The notes beneath the pieces were generated by a model, which did no database searches, had not been told where the DNA came from, and saw only the letters and a list, made by a program, of their open reading frames with translations. Positions 19,736 through 29,708 of a DNA stretch of 35,965 bases are shown here, piece after piece. Position 1 is the stretch's first letter. Every line of letters begins with the position of its first letter. The stretch lies in NCBI GenBank assembly GCA_003427395.1, contig BFEA01000066.1, positions 886,986-922,950 of the forward strand. Reading direction: 5' to 3'. The translations under genes and the position numbers were made by a program. This DNA comes from Chara braunii (lineage: Eukaryota; Streptophyta; Charophyceae; Charales; Characeae).

Positions 19736-22702
19736 CGTGGGAGGACTCAACGTGATCACCTCAGGTGTTAACGTGTCCAGATGGAAAAGGGGAAGCTGGA
19801 CTAGGGAAAGTCTTAAGTATGAGCGTACTCCTGATCTAACTCGAGTTGCCAGACCTGCCCCAAGAGTATCACTTACAAGAGAGATCATCCTAAATGGCAT
19901 CTCGGAACCTTTCCTTCCCAACAGGAGTGGTGGCGATCACAACGGGGTACTAGTTACTAATGTAGGCAAACGAAGGGTGGACTCAAAACTGACTCTTAGG
20001 CGTTTGGTTGTCGAAGAAAAGTTAGGTACCAATCGCCTTATACTGCGTTTGGAGTGGGCCTATATCGGATCATAAGACCATTAAAACAAAGCTTTTAGGT
20101 GAGATCAGACCCAGTGAAACTCACCCAGACAGGCGCACGGTTGAATTCCCTTGTGTACTGTATTCCAACCTTTCTTGAGTAAGTGGAAAAATCCAAACTG
20201 TATTGACTCTTATTGCTTTTGACTTAAGATGGTGGGCGTTTGGTTGGGAAGACAAACTGAAGGGGCTCATGCATCATCGCCTACTGACACTTAATTGTTG
20301 GCATTTGGATGAGAAAGTCAGTGGTGATCATGAAGAAACCAGAGTAACTGAGTTCGCTCTCGTCAATCTGTTTTGGTTGATTGGCAATTGGTTTTCACTA
20401 CTCGGCTCTGCTTTGTTGGGCCCTAAAACATTGCCAAGCCAATGAAATAAGATTCTGATCACTCACTTTTGATTCCGTTACTGATTCTCTTGTATGTGTT
20501 TGTCCCTTGGGAACCATGCTCTCTCTCGTTTATTCTACGAGTGCGTAGCTGTTTCCTCTGCATAAGAAAATATGAGATTTTTCTTAAGATTGGGACTGAC
20601 GGAGCTCTGACCCTTCGCATGTTGAAACAAAAGAAAGTGATCCTGAGAAAAATCTCTTACCTTTTGGCTAAGTACCTTCTTGATGGAGACTGATCGACCT
20701 GGGTTTTATGCCTAAAGGGAATAAGACAACAAAAAGAAAATGACTAACAGGTAACAACGCGAGTAATCTTGTTTCGTAGGTCTACTCAATTAATTGAGTA
20801 TGGGAGAGGCTTCGGATCACTTGCGGACTGCCTCCTAGAAAGAGCCTAGTGTGGGTTAACTCCGTGTGCAGTAAAAGTGACTCCTTTGACCACTTGGTGA
20901 TAAACTCTCTTGATTAGCTCCTTATACCCTTGGCAAAGAGTTGTGTGAATCATGGACAGTGGACGATTGTTGTATGAGCTGCATCCAGTACTAAACATTG
21001 AGCATGTAATCAGTTCTTGAAGATTTCGCAAATAAATGATCTGTAGGTCATCATCAACAGTACCTTATGATGTGTCCGGAAGAAAGTTTGGTATGAGCAG
21101 CGCCTAGCATTGTACATGAGGTGGAACCATCATGAAAGACACCCTGCGATATTTCCAGATAAAAACAACTACTAGCAACACTAAATGCAACGCTTGAGTA
21201 AGGCCTCATAACGGGAACTTTGAACTGAGTACGGATAGTGTACTGCCATGCTTTATCGTGAATGCTGCGCTCGACATGGTGTGGGGATAAAATCAAGTTC
21301 AATTTTTTATCAGAGTAACGAATCAATGATGTTTGTGCTTGGACGCTCGTAAGGAGGTGAATAGGTACAGTTCAAGACATGGAGGGTTTTGTGACATGCT
21401 GTTTTTCGACAGCTCATAGTGGGTCTGAGCTTTCATTCCTCAGTTGGCCTGCAGATAGTCAAGAGAGATCAGAAAACCTATCTGTTATGGTATGGGATTG
21501 TACTATGGTGTTTTTCATCAGTAAGCAAGTCCTTGCCCTCAGTTAAGCTCTTTTTTAGACTAAGACTCAGATGTAGAGTTGATGGGATATCACTAGTAAA
21601 ACACTCCTGAGGGCAAAAACTTGGATTCCGAGAAAACAACGAGATAGAGTTTTACGAAGCGTCTTATCGAAAGATCACAGTGCAGACAACGTGCGTAGCG
21701 TTGGAAAACAAGCTAATGTTAGTATTAGTCTGCATGGTCCAACCAAAGGGAAGGGTTTTAAGTGAATTGCTTGTACCCGCTAAGACCAAATAAAAATACC
21801 CAGGAAGCGTTTATATGTCTACTTAACTCGTCAACTGCTATTCATTTATCCAGTTAACCCTGTTCAAGTATGCTCAAGCCGGGTACCAGTTCAGACCCGT
21901 TTTCAAGAATGTTATTGCTCTCCGACTTTCGGGAGTGTGCACAACTATGCTAAATATAGTGCATTAGTAAAAGTCATTTGCCATTCTCCTCATTGGATTG
22001 TAAACCAAGGGAATACTCGCTACATCTTGTATACGTGGGATACTATACAATTTAATGTCTGACGGAGGTTGCTACAAATAGCACCCTGACTCTCCACACA
22101 GGCTTGTGCTACTATAAATAATGGTTCAAAACCCGCATTAACCAGAGTCCTGCAAGTCATATGAGCAAGGACAGCTGCGAAGGAAGGTTAAGTGTATATT
22201 CAAAAGGGTCTGGTTGTCAAGAGGTATTTTAAACGCTATTTGGACGAGGTTACTAAAGTGCGCTATCCACCAGTGTTTCATCTTTGCACGTCAACTGATT
22301 CTACCCAGTTTCTGGTCTGAAAGAAAACCGATTGCGTCCAGAGTATTGAATCTATAGAGAAAATAGTTGTGAGCATTTCGTAGAGTGTTCCAATTACCGC
22401 CTGTTTTGGCAACGCAGATGTCGGGCACCCCGACTGCAGACGAACTGTTATGGGCTCTCGCTGCCAAAGTCGGCAACCCGTTATTGGCGGTAAATTTGAG
22501 TGAGCATCCCTGTACGTCTCTCAATCTCCACCTAAGAGCAACTACAGTAGGGTCCTGTGGACAAGGATAAGAAACTATAGAAAAAAAAGATTGTGTAGGA
22601 ATGACTTACACTCTCCAATGGGATGAAAAGGATGGTTGAGAGGAGGATGCAATCAAGATCACCCAACACGTTTTAACATTAATGAGAAGGAGTGCACTGG
22701 AG
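19736..22702. other. Degenerate stretch with short ORFs on both strands
   Basis: No protein family is recognised. Minus-strand fragments (20846-21052, 21054-21326 and 22291-22524) have unbiased, protein-like composition, and the first two read toward each other with only a frame change at ~21053. They may be pieces of one decayed minus-strand gene. Plus-strand frames at 20203-20445 and 20469-20693 are hydrophobic and motif-free. None is called as a gene. Confidence 0.3.
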
Positions 22703-23053
22703 CTAGTGAAGGGTCAAAAGTTTATTGAATGTGTCATCTATTTCTGCGGGACTGACGGAAATCTGCATAACACACTCTCTATCATTGAAATTGTAGGCTG
22801 AACGAGAGAGGTTATCAATAGTCAACTGTGAGGGTAGAGAGTCTCTCGATAATAGCATACATAATGCGGTGAAGGTGAATTGATAAAGTGGGGAGGCATT
22901 GAGACAGATTGCATTGCAACCGTTAGAGTCCAGGCATGAGAGAAAGTACACAACATTGTTTAAGAGCGTATCAATACCAGGGAAATAGTGCATTATCAAG
23001 ATCCAGTCAATGAGACAATCGGCACAACCGTTTCGCTTCAGACAACCAGACAA
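22703..23053 (-). CDS. Hypothetical 116-residue minus-strand ORF
   Basis: The frame is open for 116 codons from its first ATG (23053) and has balanced, non-repetitive composition with several Cys (CLKRNGCADC, SCLDSNGCNAIC) and an ordinary-looking C-terminus (SVSPAEIDDTFNKLL). I recognise no family. The next coding-like stretch (23095) starts 41 bases away on the other strand, so if both are real they share a very short divergent region. It could be a fragment of a larger decayed gene continuing to lower coordinates. Confidence 0.3.
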   Translation of the reverse strand: MSGCLKRNGCADCLIDWILIMHYFPGIDTLLNNVVYFLSCLDSNGCNAICLNASPLYQFTFTALCMLLSRDSLPSQLTIDNLSRSAYNFNDRECVMQISVSPAEIDDTFNKLLTLH

Positions 23054-23094
23054 ATCAGAGAATCGGTCAAAATTTTGATGTCACTATCATTCGC

Positions 23095-23758
23095 ATGAGT
23101 ACAACTCAGACGTTTCTAGTCAGTGGGTCAGTTTTGGCCGGTCTCAATCAGATAGCTATCAAGGATGCTTTCCACTACATATATGTCAGTGCAGAGGGAT
23201 TCACACGAGAATACATGTCAATCTTTGTTGTTCTCACTGAGTTTGCAGGAGGTATCATTCATGACCTGAGGGCATACTTGAAGAAGGGTAAGGAAACTCA
23301 TGAGCACTTCGACTCAGTCTGGATCGCAGCTGCCAGACATATGGAGGAGAGAGAAAGAGAGCTTGATGAGAATGGTACCAGACTGATCCGCAGTTTTGGA
23401 CCCAAGCTCTACACCGACTACCCAGACCTCATGTTCCCTTCCCTCTCACGGATGACTCTAATTGGGGTGACCTGGTGGATCTAGCCAAGAGGTACATCTC
23501 TCGTGCAGTGATTGACGATGAGGCAGTGACTGAGCCTTCAGAGTTTCAGCATCTCAGACGAGGGATCTTCTATCAACCATATCTTCCTACACTATGGGAG
23601 GAGTTTTGTGCTATGGTTGATTTCCGTATCATGGGACTCGGGTCGAAATATTCGGAGCTCGCAGGGTTTATGTGACTCTACATCCAGAGACCAGAACCTC
23701 AGAGAGTATGGAGACATGGCTCGAAGCACAGGGAACGCACGACGAAATGAGTGATTGA
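23095..23758 (+). pseudogene. Unknown ~220-residue coding stretch, two frameshifts
   Basis: ATG 23095 opens MSTTQTFLVSGSVLAGLNQ and reads to about 23448. The sense then passes to a second frame (DDSNWGDLVDLAKRYISRAV, to ~23662) and a third (VYVTLHPETRTSESMETWL, to TGA 23756-23758). All three pieces have protein-like composition and follow without gap, so I read them as one gene of about 220 codons with two single-base shifts. The middle is helical and charged (ARHMEERERELDENG). No family, signal peptide or membrane span is recognised; a gag or coat-like structural protein is possible but unsupported. A 176-bp tandem duplication follows 31 bases after its end. Confidence 0.45.
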
Positions 23759-23789
23759 GTGAATGACCCGGAGGGATGAGTGAGGGCCA

Positions 23790-24143
23790 TACTCCGTATT
23801 TGTACTGATCTGGGATTATTTTGAGTTCTCATTCTTCCCTCATTTATCTTGTCTTTGCTCAAGTCAGTCTGTCTTGCATCTTTAGCATTGTTTTTGCTTG
23901 ATGATCATGTTCTCTGATGATGCTGTTACATTTCTCAAAATTAGTAAATTGACAAAATTTATGTATACTCCGTATTTGTACTAATCTGGGACTATTTTGA
24001 GTTCTCATTTTTCCCTCATTTATCTTGTCTTTACTCAAGTCAATCAGTCTTGCATCTTTAGCATTGTTTTTGCTTGATGATCATGTTCTCTGATGATGCT
24101 GTCGCATTTCTCAAAACTAGTAAATTGGCAAAATTGATGTATG
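23790..24143 (+). repeat. 176-bp tandem duplication, two copies
   Basis: Copies at 23790-23965 and 23966-24143 both start TACTCCGTATTTGTACT and run through GCATTGTTTTTGCTTGATG with only scattered substitutions. They are AT-rich and non-coding and lie just downstream of the broken coding stretch ending at 23758. Confidence 0.95.
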
Positions 24144-26211
24144 CACAACACACCCCAAACTTCACGATTGTTATTTGCATGATCTCTGCTGTTCCAAATC
24201 AAAATAAAAGATTCCTAAGACTGGGGACCGGTGAAGATCGTAATTGAACGCACACAACAGGAAGGGATTTGCTTAATTAATGTATTTTATTTATTGCAAT
24301 CAGCATCCAAATCCTGTGTGACAGCCTGTGGGTTTTCAAGTCGTCTGAAGAGGCCCGACTAGAAAAAGTGCGACAGCGTGCTCAGTTTTTTCCCATCCTA
24401 TGGTATGTGGCGCTATTGAACAGTGTCGGGCGACTGTATACCAGCCGGGCGCTCTCTTTTCCAAACAAAAGTTTTTTTGTATGCCTGTTTCTTTTGATTC
24501 CTCATGATTTACGTACATCTGTATGTGGCTGCGGGGTGTGAGGGGGCCTCTTGAGTTTCTTGACCTTTGTACTAACCTTTGGACGAGCTGGAGAGACGAC
24601 CCGGGCGATGGTCACGAGCGGGGCTAAGAGTGGACGAAAAATCGAAGTCTTCGATGAAGCACGTGAGGAAGAAGGAAAAAACGATTGGCATTGGGACTAA
24701 TAGGGGAGTTGACTACGGCAAGTCATGAGGTTGTCCTAAGGGAACGAGGGGCTATGACCGAGGCTCGCCATGGGGCTACATGTTCGAGGTGTGAGGGGGC
24801 GATCGAGGCCTCAAACTTTTGGTATGGTTGTCACGATGTTGTGGTCAGTCCCTGCAAAAGGGAGGTCGGCTTGAAGCGACCACCACGATACGGTGACCCG
24901 CTCGGTATGATCTGTTTTGTGGAGGCTGCCACTGAGTAACCAGCCCCGATTCGATCACCCGAAAATCCAAATGGTCGGGCCTGTACATTGCGGCTTAACG
25001 TGGTCTCCACGGAGAGGACGGATCGATATGGCGTGGTCGCCACGATGTGGTGAGGCCGGTATGGTCCACTTTGGGTTCATCCATCGCGGTACGAGGGGGT
25101 ATCTCGGATCAGCTTCGGTTAAGATGGACACCGACACAATCCCTTCGAAATGGTAATCGGCCAAGGGGGCGGCGTACATGTGATCGGCTTCAGGGTCCGC
25201 GCGAATGGTGAAGCCGACACTTGCGCGACACGGTTTGGCACAAGAAATACAATCGATGTTACGGGACGCGCCGCCAGCTAAAGGAATCTATCGGGTGGAG
25301 GGAAAGAAAAAAAGCCTCCAAGGAAAGATCAAGAAGCGGAAGGGAACGAGACAGTTAGGGACCAGCGTGCGCGCAATCGGTCCCTGACAACTATCAGGAG
25401 TGGAAAGGTGAAGGGACTTGGAGCTTGGGTTTCGCATGCACCAAGATTGAAAAGAAGGCCTGCCACGGACGTTGACGAGCGGGAAATCGGGGTCCACCGA
25501 AGTGGAAAGAAGAAGGGGGAGTAAGTACGCGAAACTAGTTGAATAGTCACAAGAACACGAAGAGCGGGCACTGGGGATTCTTGCAAGCCATGGGAGAGGA
25601 GTGGGGCACTGTGATTAGCCGAAGAAGGAGGAAAGAGGGATCGTGGGGCAAACCAGGGATGGTAGTACGAAAGGGACAGTTACGAGAGAGAGAGAGAGAG
25701 AAGGAGAAACGGAGAGAAGGGAAGCGGCGAGCGACTACGAGAGGGTGAGAGGGGAGTTAGAGGGGAGTTTTCGGCCAGCGGCCGAGGGAGCTCCAGCCCT
25801 CGGGGCGCACATGTGTCAACAGTTATTGGTATGTACGGGCGGAGGCACGAGTGAAGTACGAACGGGTCGGGTGGAGACGCTGACTGGTAGGACTGGCGGA
25901 TCGGCGAAGCGAGATCGCCTGCGAGAAGGAAGGGTCAACGTAACCCTGCTCTGAAGCTCTTGCAATCGAACCCTGCTTGAGACTCCCTGATTGCTTCATG
26001 CCGGAGGAAGGAAACGAACCGAACTCGTAAGGCCCCGAGGAGCAGGGACCGGCAAAACTGCGACCGGAGATGGCAAGGGAGAAAGCGTTACCTGGGAGAT
26101 CTGTCGCACATTCAACGTTCAATCGGGCAAGATACGCTTAAAAACGTCGCTCGGCGAGAATTCGGGAACCCGGAAGAGGACGAGCTAGCATCAGCAGAAA
26201 AGGGGGGGACC

Positions 26212-26215
<4 letters not shown>
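24144..26215. other. Intergenic stretch, no supported gene
   Basis: Composition changes from AT-rich to GC- and purine-rich near 24540. Several short ORFs exist on both strands, all low-complexity or motif-free. One contains GAGTGKT (near 26050), which resembles a P-loop only by chance, since no neighbouring NTPase motif is present. Nothing is called. Confidence 0.45.
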
Positions 26216-26276
<61 letters not shown>

Positions 26277-26280
26277 AAGA
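26216..26280 (+). repeat. (GA)n microsatellite
   Basis: About 28 GA units at 26216-26271, then GAAA/GATA variants, lead into the higher-order repeat that follows. The antisense Ser/Leu run ORF here is an artefact. Confidence 0.95.
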
Positions 26281-26292
26281 GATAGAGAAAGA

Positions 26293-27200
26293 GTGGTGCT
26301 TGATAGTCGTTTCTTGATAATCGTGTCCTCTATTCGTTGTAACAACTGGTTGTGCCATTGTTCGCTGTTGTGTCGGGTCGGTGTTTGCGCCGCTATCGAG
26401 TATGAGAGAACACGTGTGGTTGAAATATAGAAGAGTCTACTCTTATTTTCGATTAACTAGAGAAAGAGAGTGAGAAAGAGTGGTGCTTGACAGTAATTTC
26501 TACATGCTGCGTCCTCTGTTCGTTGTAACAACAGGCTGTGTCCACTATTTCGCTGCAACCACCTCTGAGTCGGGTCTGTTTTTGGTCCGCTATTGGGTGT
26601 AGGTGCGTGAGTATTGAAGCACGCGAGTGTCTGGGGTGAAAAAGAGCTCACCCTTATCACGATGGGTGGGAAAGAAGCGAGGGAAAGAGAGAGGGAGAAA
26701 GAGAGAGAGAGAGAGAAAGAGTGGTGCTTGATAGTCGTGCTCCTGAGTTGGGTCGGTGTTCGCGCCGCTATCGAGTATGAGAGAACGTTTGTGGTTAGAA
26801 TGAAGAAAAGTCTACTCTTACTTTCGATTAACTAGAGAAAGAGAGGGAGAAAAAGTGGTGCTCAATAGTCGTTTCTACATGTTGCGTCCTCTGTTCGTCG
26901 TAACAACAGGTTGTGTACACTGTTCGCCGCAACCACCTTTGAGTCAGGTCTATTTTTGGTCCGCTATTTAGTGAAGGTGCGTAAGTATTAAAGCACGCGA
27001 CTGTCTGGTGTGAATAAGAGGTCGCCCTTATCACGGTTGACGAGAAAGAGGGAGCGAGGGGGAGAGAGGGTGAGAAAGAGAGAGAGAGGATGGTACTTGA
27101 AAGTCGAACTCGTGACCACTGTTCGACTTCTGAGTAAGATCCGTGTTTGATCTGAAATTGCATGGGAATCGCTGAAATGAAATTTGAGACCACTCCCGCT
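26293..27200 (+). repeat. Five-monomer higher-order tandem repeat linked by GA-rich spacers
   Basis: Monomers start at 26293, 26480, 26721, 26855 and 27090, each with GTGGTGCTTGATAGTCG or a variant, preceded by GAGAAAGAG. Monomers 1 and 3 share GCCGCTATCGAGTATGAGAG and end ATTTTCGATTAACTAG or similar. Monomers 2 and 4 share TCCTCTGTTCG.CGTAACAACA and GCACGCGA.TGTCTGG. The order is therefore A-B-A-B-C, with an A-to-A distance of 428 bp. Monomer 3 lacks about 55 internal bases present in monomer 1. No coding sense is apparent. Confidence 0.88.
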
Positions 27201-27238
27201 ATAACGGGCGAAGAGAGGTGTTGAGAGAGAGAGAGAGN

Positions 27239-27277
<39 letters not shown>
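27239..27277 (+). repeat. 39-base G homopolymer next to an ambiguous base
   Basis: An uninterrupted run of 39 G follows N 27238 and a (GA)n tract. Runs this long are rare and are often sequencing or assembly artefacts; the adjacent N supports caution. If real, it could form G-quadruplexes. Confidence 0.9.
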
Positions 27278-27278
<1 letters not shown>

Positions 27279-27673
27279 GAGGGAAGGGTGGGAAGAGGAC
27301 CGGTGGAAAATGCGAACGGTGATCTGAGTCGGGGCCCTTCCCCCCAGGTCAGTCAAAACAACATACGTCGGGCTGAGTGTTTGCCAGCAGCACCCCAGGG
27401 TCAGGCGGGAGGCGTTGTCGAATACGACGATCAACCATACCTCCTACTTATCATCGAATAAGGGAGTGTGTTTTCCAAGCAGGCCCGGGCGTCAGCATTC
27501 GAGCCAAGGGGAAAACACCTTTTGGGCATGAAATACCAAATCGATAAGGGGGCGTCACTAAGGGTCTGACCTGGGGTAATAACTCGGTCGGGCGAGAGGG
27601 ACGGGAAGAACGTGGGGGTAGAAGCTCGGCTGTGTACTCAGGTCGGGTACCGAAAAAGACCTACACGACGAAT

Positions 27674-27692
27674 TGGCGTCGTTGTCGGGGAT
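27674..27692 (+). promoter_or_regulatory. LTR-retrotransposon primer-binding site, tRNA-Asp type (decayed)
   Basis: TGGCGTCGTTGTCGGGGAT matches the complement of the 3' end of plant tRNA-Asp (TGGCGCCGTTGCCGGGGAT) at 17 of 19 bases. This site primes minus-strand cDNA synthesis in Tat/Athila-type plant Ty3/gypsy elements. Both differences are C-to-T at the first C of CCG, a CHG methylation context. The preceding ...CTACA (27661-27665) could be the 5' LTR end. No matching second LTR is recognised. Everything downstream to cluster B lies in the position of the element's internal region. Confidence 0.72.
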
Positions 27693-27754
27693 GGGCTTCC
27701 TCTAACAGCCTCGGCTGGCCCAAAGGACGGAAGGGGGAAGAGGAGGAGCATGAC

Positions 27755-27887
27755 AGGCAGTGGCAAGTACAATGAGCGACGACAAGTGTAACGGGCAACA
27801 TTAAGTACGATAAGCAGCGACGAGTGTGACGGGGACGAACAAGNGTGACNNACGTCGGCNGGTGTGACAGGCAGCCACGAGTGTGGA
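27755..27887 (+). repeat. 19-bp minisatellite, seven copies
   Basis: Seven consecutive 19-base units fit without gaps from 27755 (for example AAGCAGCGACGAGTGTGAC and GAGCGACGACAAGTGTAAC). The best-kept part is A-G-T-G-T-R-A-C at the unit end. Bases 27844, 27850, 27851 and 27860 are N, all inside the array, suggesting reads disagreed here. It lies 60-190 bases after the primer-binding site, in leader position. Confidence 0.92.
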
Positions 27888-28193
27888 GAGGGAGATGGTG
27901 ACGAGGGTGGTAAGCGGCAGCGAGGGGTGTCGTTAACCCTTGTGACAGTTTGGGCCTTTTGTCTACTGCAATCAGGGGTTTCGGCCTCGAGTACGGACGG
28001 CATCTGCTGTTTTGGGTGATCTTGGGAAGGGTGAAAGGGGCTTGTTGTTTTGCAGGTCCGCGCCGGCCCTGCTTGCGACTCCAAAAATTAAGGTAAGATC
28101 TCCTTGGGGTTTTGTTTTTGGTGTGTTTTGTTTTCAAGACAAGTGGGAATAATAGGGGAAAGAGTAGTTTTGCTTGCTGATTGTGTGGATCGA

Positions 28194-28700
28194 ATGAGGG
28201 AAAGAATTAATAAAAGAAGAGGGGTGGTTTCGCAGGAAAATCAAGTCAGTTGGTCGGCACGTGGGGAGGAAGCAAGGAACCTCGGGGGAAGGGTCCTTCA
28301 GAGGGAACCTGGGATACCTTCCCTGTGCGATCCAAGGGGTTTAATTCCAAGGGAAAGGGCGGTGCCTATCATCCTCGACCCTCGGCCTCAGGGACTAACG
28401 ACAAGACCCGTAGTAACAGAGAGAGAAGGAAGGGGTTCGGTAGGAGGGTTTGTCTCCCATCGGGAAGAGAGGGGTGTCGCCCAGAGGGCTGGCTCTAGAG
28501 TAGAAATTCCCCCGCCACAAGTCGAGAGAAGAGAGGAAAGGGTGTCAAGTCAAGAAGGGGCTTCGCAAAGGGACGACGTTTGGGAATTTGAGAGCGTGAC
28601 GGGAGAGGTTTCGAAGGCCGGGTCCTGGGTGGACTGGTGCCTTGGCGACTTCTCGGACTTGGAGCTTGGGGACTACTGGAACTACGATAACGAATATTGA
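28194..28700 (+). CDS. Unknown 168-residue Arg/Glu-rich protein
   Basis: ATG 28194 opens MRERINKRRGVVSQENQVSW and the frame stays open to TGA 28698-28700. Composition is Arg/Glu/Gly-rich, with proline-containing middle parts (IILDPRPQGLTTRP) and an acidic aromatic end (LGDFSDLELGDYWNYDNEY). It resembles no family member of clusters A or B and has no zinc knuckle. It lies about 500 bases after the tRNA-Asp-type primer-binding site and 617 before B1, so it may be the first ORF of that element. Splice-like GT (28093) and AG (28234) sites flank its start, so the N-terminus is uncertain. Confidence 0.42.
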   Translation: MRERINKRRGVVSQENQVSWSARGEEARNLGGRVLQREPGIPSLCDPRGLIPRERAVPIILDPRPQGLTTRPVVTEREGRGSVGGFVSHREERGVAQRAGSRVEIPPPQVERREERVSSQEGASQRDDVWEFESVTGEVSKAGSWVDWCLGDFSDLELGDYWNYDNEY

Positions 28701-28720
28701 AAGAGATCGACGACTTTGAG

Positions 28721-29257
28721 GTACGTACCCTAACAGGCCCGACCTAAGAGACTCCCTTGCTGAATCTATTCCCCCCCTCTTTTTGGAAGTTCCAATAAGG
28801 AAAACTCTAATTCAAAGAGAGAAGAGAGCAAGACGGCGGCGATAAAAGAAGGAGGGAATGAAGGTAGAAGAGCTCACGATTGGAGGCGGAGCATATGGGG
28901 ATAATGGGGGGAATAAACAGGCTAGTGATTGAGGATTGATAGGCAGATAAAAGTTCTGGGACCCGGGTAATTCCACACTCGAGGTGAGCCGAGTAGGGGC
29001 GTGGTACCGGATAGGATAAATTAGGACTAAGTGTCGGTTCGGGGGGAGACATAAGGCACTGGTGTGTGACTTCAGTCCAACTCCGTGGGGGGGGGTGCCA
29101 CCCCTCTTCAGGGATAACTTGTGTCTGTCGCTAGTCTCTACGCCTGGAAGTGGGAGGACTTCTCAGCGGGGGAGGACAGGAGGGTAGCCGAGTGAGACGG
29201 CGTTCCTTCACTGGTCCATTTGATCCTGGTGGGCTCACAGGCACCTTCTCCTTGCAG
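28721..29257 (+). other. Candidate intron between the 168-residue ORF and cluster B
   Basis: GAG|GTACGT at 28718-28726 resembles a 5' splice site, and CCTTCTCCTTGCAG ending at 29257 is a good pyrimidine tract with acceptor. The 537 bases between contain no supported ORF. Both sites are common by chance, so this is a suggestion only. Otherwise 28701-29316 is simply non-coding. Confidence 0.3.
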
Positions 29258-29316
29258 GTTAGGGGTGGTCTTTCGTGTACCCAAGATTGGATAGGAGCTT
29301 TGATTAGGGTGTGCAT

Positions 29317-29682
29317 ATGAGCCTAGAGGTGGTGCCGGAAGGTATCAATGTGAGTAGTTACGGGGAGGTGGACGTGTGGTGTTATACTTTTCGCCTTTGG
29401 ACTAGGGATTTCGACATTGTCATTTACGTGGAGGAAGGGCAGGATCAAGGGGAAAATTTTCTCCGCAGTTGGGAAGACGCAGTCAGTCGCCTGCGGTCGG
29501 AAAAGGAAAAGCTTAGGGGGTACGAGTTTAAGTATTTTTATGCGTTAGGTTACCGAACCTACGCCACGGGCGGACGACCGGTGCCGGTAATACCGGACGC
29601 CTATCTTGACGGATCGGACGGTTGGAAAGTGCTGGTGGCGATTATCGAAGGGATAATGCAAAGGCAAACAGGAAGAGGGTAG
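29317..29682 (+). CDS. Cluster B member 1 (B1), short form of the unknown tandem family
   Basis: ATG 29317 codes 121 residues to TAG 29680-29682. Residues ~2-65 are nearly those of B2 (YGEVDVWCYTF, DIVIYVEEGQDQGENFL, SWEDAV). The rest (FKYFYALGYRTYATGG, VPVIPDAYLDG, WKVLVAII) aligns with the C-terminal third of B2 (IHFRVTCAQEG, ATGCVQANFPSYVFK, EKVVRSIE). About 100 central residues, including the GTIYLSQEAW core, are missing, so B1 looks like an internally deleted but still open copy. Differences from B2 are mostly at third codon positions. The function is unknown. The next copy starts 26 bases downstream. Confidence 0.6.
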   Translation: MSLEVVPEGINVSSYGEVDVWCYTFRLWTRDFDIVIYVEEGQDQGENFLRSWEDAVSRLRSEKEKLRGYEFKYFYALGYRTYATGGRPVPVIPDAYLDGSDGWKVLVAIIEGIMQRQTGRG

Positions 29683-29708
29683 GATTAGCTTCTAACGAAT
29701 CCCGATCT

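Noticed and set aside
25991-26188. ORF with a GAGTGKT P-loop-like string
   Set aside because: Isolated seven-residue match, short basic ORF, and no Walker B or other NTPase motif nearby.
26112-26345. Antisense Ser/Leu-repeat ORF
   Set aside because: It is the translation of the (GA)n microsatellite.
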